Assembly (NCBI GenBank): GCA_947493215.1
Contig: CANLQE010000002.1
Location: 330,001-364,849 of the forward strand
Length of the DNA: 34,849 nucleotides
Direction of reading: 5' to 3'
DNA from: an uncultured Sphingomonadaceae bacterium
GTDB lineage: Bacteria > Pseudomonadota > Alphaproteobacteria > Sphingomonadales > Sphingomonadaceae
The number at the start of each line of letters is the position of its first letter. Within the stretch, counting starts at the first letter, position 1. Shown here one piece after another: positions 33,137 through 34,849 of this stretch. The translations under genes and the position numbers were made by a program. The notes beneath the pieces were generated by a model, which was not told the origin of the DNA, did not search any database, and saw nothing but the letters and a program-made list of their open reading frames with translations.

Positions 33137-33418
33137 GTTTGGGGTGAAGGCGGACGTCCGCTTTATCCCGAAAGCAGACATTTTATTTTTCCCTGATGAA
33201 CGTCGAGAATTGGCTGGAAGGCGGACATTCACGATCACATTAATCGTTATTTGGAAATCGACTGGCGACTCATCCATTCGTCCTTGCCGATCCAATACAA
33301 AGCCACCTAGACCAGCCCACTTGTTTTGGTGGCTTCCGCAGTTGCACTCTTTTCTCGCGACGTGCTTATGCGCCAATACCGTGTTACGATGGTTGGGCTA
33401 GTAATCTCTATTTCGGGT
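33137..33418. repeat. Repeat-like intergenic sequence next to the xerC remnant
   Basis: No gene. Contains the 12-bp palindrome GCGGACGTCCGC (33150-33161), a related AGCAGACATT and a second GAAGGCGGACATTC copy near 33220, and an 8-bp inverted repeat AAGCCACC/GGTGGCTT (33301-33308 with 33329-33336). The GGCGGAC/GCAGACATT style reminds me of dispersed intergenic repeats in sphingomonads; I cannot verify copy number. Weak open frames over it are not considered genes. Confidence 0.45.
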
Positions 33419-33766
33419 TCATCTAGTGATGTCGTAGCGTTTGTACAGATAGTAGAGCACGGCGTCACGGTGAATGTTTTTGATCTCGATGCGACCCGCG
33501 CGCACGGCCTGAGCAACTTCAGGTGCCGTTTCACGATTGAGATTGTTATGATACTCACAGCTTTCGCAGGTGATGTACCGGCGCACCTGCACGCGGCCCC
33601 GGGTGATCAGACGATCCTTATTTGAGATGCGGCTGTTGGTGCCTCGCAGGACTTTCGTGCCCCAATTGTCCCCACCGCCACCGCGGGGACTCGTACCCGA
33701 AGCAAAAGCAGCCGTAGAACTGGTAACCAACGCTAACAATGTAGCAGAAATCAATGCTCTCTTCAT
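33419..33766 (-). CDS. Small secreted protein, unknown function
   Basis: 115 residues with a standard signal peptide (MKRALISATLLALVTSSTAAFAS, cleavage after about residue 22). The mature part starts with a Gly-rich segment, then GTNSRISNKDRLITRGRVQV, a C-x-x-C in ITCESCEYHNN, and a C-terminal LYYLYKRYDITR. No family recognised. The two close cysteines might bind a metal or form a disulfide. AAGGATAAAGG lies before the ATG on the minus strand, a reasonable ribosome binding site. It has no close partner genes. Confidence 0.65.
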   Translation of the reverse strand: MKRALISATLLALVTSSTAAFASGTSPRGGGGDNWGTKVLRGTNSRISNKDRLITRGRVQVRRYITCESCEYHNNLNRETAPEVAQAVRAGRIEIKNIHRDAVLYYLYKRYDITR

Positions 33767-34082
33767 CGGCCTTTATCCTTCCAAACGAACAAAATTTCGC
33801 TTTCTCGCGCTCGCGACTTTTGCTGACAAGATGGTTAGTATCGGAAATTTTGCATAGATGGAAGAATGATGTGACCGATTGCTACTTCGTGCGTGAACGA
33901 TGGCTCGCTATGCTGGCGTCTTGCGGCCATCATCCTGACCTGCCCTTCGTCTGAGTGAATTTCTACCCATAAAGAAATGACATCCATTCGTCACCAATGT
34001 CCGCAATTGCCGGTTTGGTTATCTTGCTCCTGGCGTTTGCTCTGGTTCGCTGGATCCGCAAATGCCGTCATGCAAAGGCGTC
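33767..34082. other. Intergenic region with one doubtful short ORF
   Basis: 316 bp between the small secreted protein gene and the glycosyltransferase stop. Apart from the 29-codon frame described separately I see no terminator, tRNA or clear promoter. The base composition is similar to its neighbours. Confidence 0.4.
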
Positions 34083-34086
34083 TTAG
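33997..34086 (+). CDS. Doubtful short ORF with one hydrophobic segment (29 aa)
   Basis: ATG at 33997 opens a frame with SAIAGLVILLLAFALVRWIR and a basic tail, the look of a single-pass small membrane protein. It overlaps the stop of the convergent glycosyltransferase by 4 bp. There is no Shine-Dalgarno and no further support, so it may be chance. Confidence 0.2.
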   Translation: MSAIAGLVILLLAFALVRWIRKCRHAKAS

Positions 34087-34849
34087 CGGCAATAGGCTTC
34101 CCGGCCGATCACATATAATATCTTGGTTCCCGCACGAATGACGCCGTCTATGGTGCCTGAGATTTTTGATATCCCGATCCGCTTGCGATAATCTGCCGGG
34201 CGCTCCTCCATGCGCATTTTTTGCTGCACGGCCTTTACCTGCATTTCGATGGTCCAACCAAAGTCGCGATCCTGCATATCCAAAGCTATTAAAGCATCAC
34301 GACGGATAGCACGAAACGGACCGAGGTCCGTCATTTCCTCGTCCCATATCCATTTCACCAAACGGGTAGCGAGCCAATTGCCGAAACGCTGCGGAACCGT
34401 CATTGCGCCCGCCTCGACATTGCCCAGAGCACGAGAGCCAATGACAAGGTCACAGTCTCCCGCGATAAGGGGCTCAACCAACGCAATCGCCTCTTGCGGG
34501 ACATCAGAGCCATCGGCATCCATGAACAATATGACATTGGTTTCAGGTGGCACAGCAGCAATTCCGGCCAGACAAGCGGCGCCATAGCCGCGCTGCTCCT
34601 CTCTGATCGTTGTAGCACCATGGGCTTGCGCCAATTGCGCGGTTCCATCCGTAGACCCGTTATCAACGACGATGGTTTTCGGCGGTGCTCCAGACCAGTT
34701 GACGCCATTGATGCCGGTAAGCACTGCCTCTATTGATTTCGCTTCGTTGAGCGCAGGAATGACAATCGCAATTTCCGGTTCGGTTATTGGTGTCGGCGTT
34801 ACTTCAATCGACCGGGTTGCTTGGCTCCTTTTGCGATATTGCCGCCAAT
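34083..34849 (-). CDS. Family 2 glycosyltransferase (5' end outside window)
   Basis: The minus-strand frame is open to the window edge without a start codon, so 255 residues are visible. The GT-A core reads IAIVIPALNEAKSIEAVL, then IVVDNGSTDGTAQLA, GAACLAGIAAVPPETNVILF with the metal-binding D-x-D in MDADGSD, SRALGNVEAGAMTVPQRFGN, and the acceptor region TDLGPFRAIRRDAL with DRDFGWTIEMQVKAVQ. This is the DPM/polyprenyl-phosphate or sugar-transfer type of GT2; donor and acceptor are not predicted. The protein ends shortly after the catalytic domain without membrane helices. Confidence 0.9.
   Translation of the reverse strand, partial: WRQYRKRSQATRSIEVTPTPITEPEIAIVIPALNEAKSIEAVLTGINGVNWSGAPPKTIVVDNGSTDGTAQLAQAHGATTIREEQRGYGAACLAGIAAVPPETNVILFMDADGSDVPQEAIALVEPLIAGDCDLVIGSRALGNVEAGAMTVPQRFGNWLATRLVKWIWDEEMTDLGPFRAIRRDALIALDMQDRDFGWTIEMQVKAVQQKMRMEERPADYRKRIGISKISGTIDGVIRAGTKILYVIGREAYCR

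Noticed and set aside
32990-33376. 128-codon minus-strand frame read as an intact protein
   Set aside because: Only the last 48 codons look like protein (XerC tail); the first 80 are repeat-like sequence, so it is a remnant rather than a gene.

Overview
The window looks like chromosomal DNA from an alphaproteobacterium of the Sphingomonadales. I infer this from the cluster rpsT / mutM / ubiE-ubiB-coaBC-dut close to dnaA, from the argH-lptM-lysA operon, and from the style of several small lineage-type proteins; a genus such as Sphingorhabdus, Parasphingorhabdus or Sphingopyxis is a guess. Almost all of it is ordinary housekeeping sequence. There is no prophage, intact IS element, CRISPR array or rRNA operon.

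Layout. 1-1248 is the 3' part of a polysaccharide flippase, followed by a TIM-barrel sugar isomerase/epimerase, a CBS-domain protein, a small membrane protein and a YciA-type thioesterase (1293-3387). 3389-6364 holds two tandem secreted DUF4139 proteins. 6533-11156 is a minus-strand run: monooxygenase-like protein, DUF427, DCC thiol oxidoreductase, thiolase, MscS channel and TlyA methyltransferase. A Pro/Thr-rich lipoprotein and a compact intergenic unit (about 11870-12120: short ORF with an exceptional Shine-Dalgarno, hairpin, terminator) follow. 12119-16295 is a minus-strand operon-like group: argH, lptM-like, lysA, a CysG N-terminal-type protein and DUF2721. A TlpA-like lipoprotein faces it.

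16971-24961 is the replication/translation region: tRNA-Val(TAC), a 0.5-kb dnaA upstream region with one perfect DnaA box, dnaA, a DUF4136 lipoprotein, a pseudo-receiver/winged-helix regulator, rpsT, mutM, and the divergent ubiE-ubiB. These continue into coaBC-dut, a small secreted protein, a MoeB/ThiF-type E1 enzyme and a MAPEG protein (to 28383). Next come a frameshifted GFA-family gene behind a sirtuin, dapB, nth, a small secreted protein, tRNA-Arg(CCG), and a divergent Lrp regulator / LysE exporter pair sharing an inverted repeat. The right end has a xerC 3' remnant next to repeat-like sequence, a small secreted protein, and the 3' part of a family-2 glycosyltransferase running off the window.

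Functional links visible: ubiquinone synthesis (ubiE, ubiB), lysine/arginine synthesis (argH, lysA, dapB), DNA repair and nucleotide hygiene (mutM, dut, nth), and cell envelope (flippase, glycosyltransferase, LptM-like lipoprotein). The points most worth a second look are the 11930-12119 unit, the decayed genes at 28393 and 32990, the vestigial methyltransferase domain in the CysG-like protein, and the phosphoacceptor-less receiver regulator.
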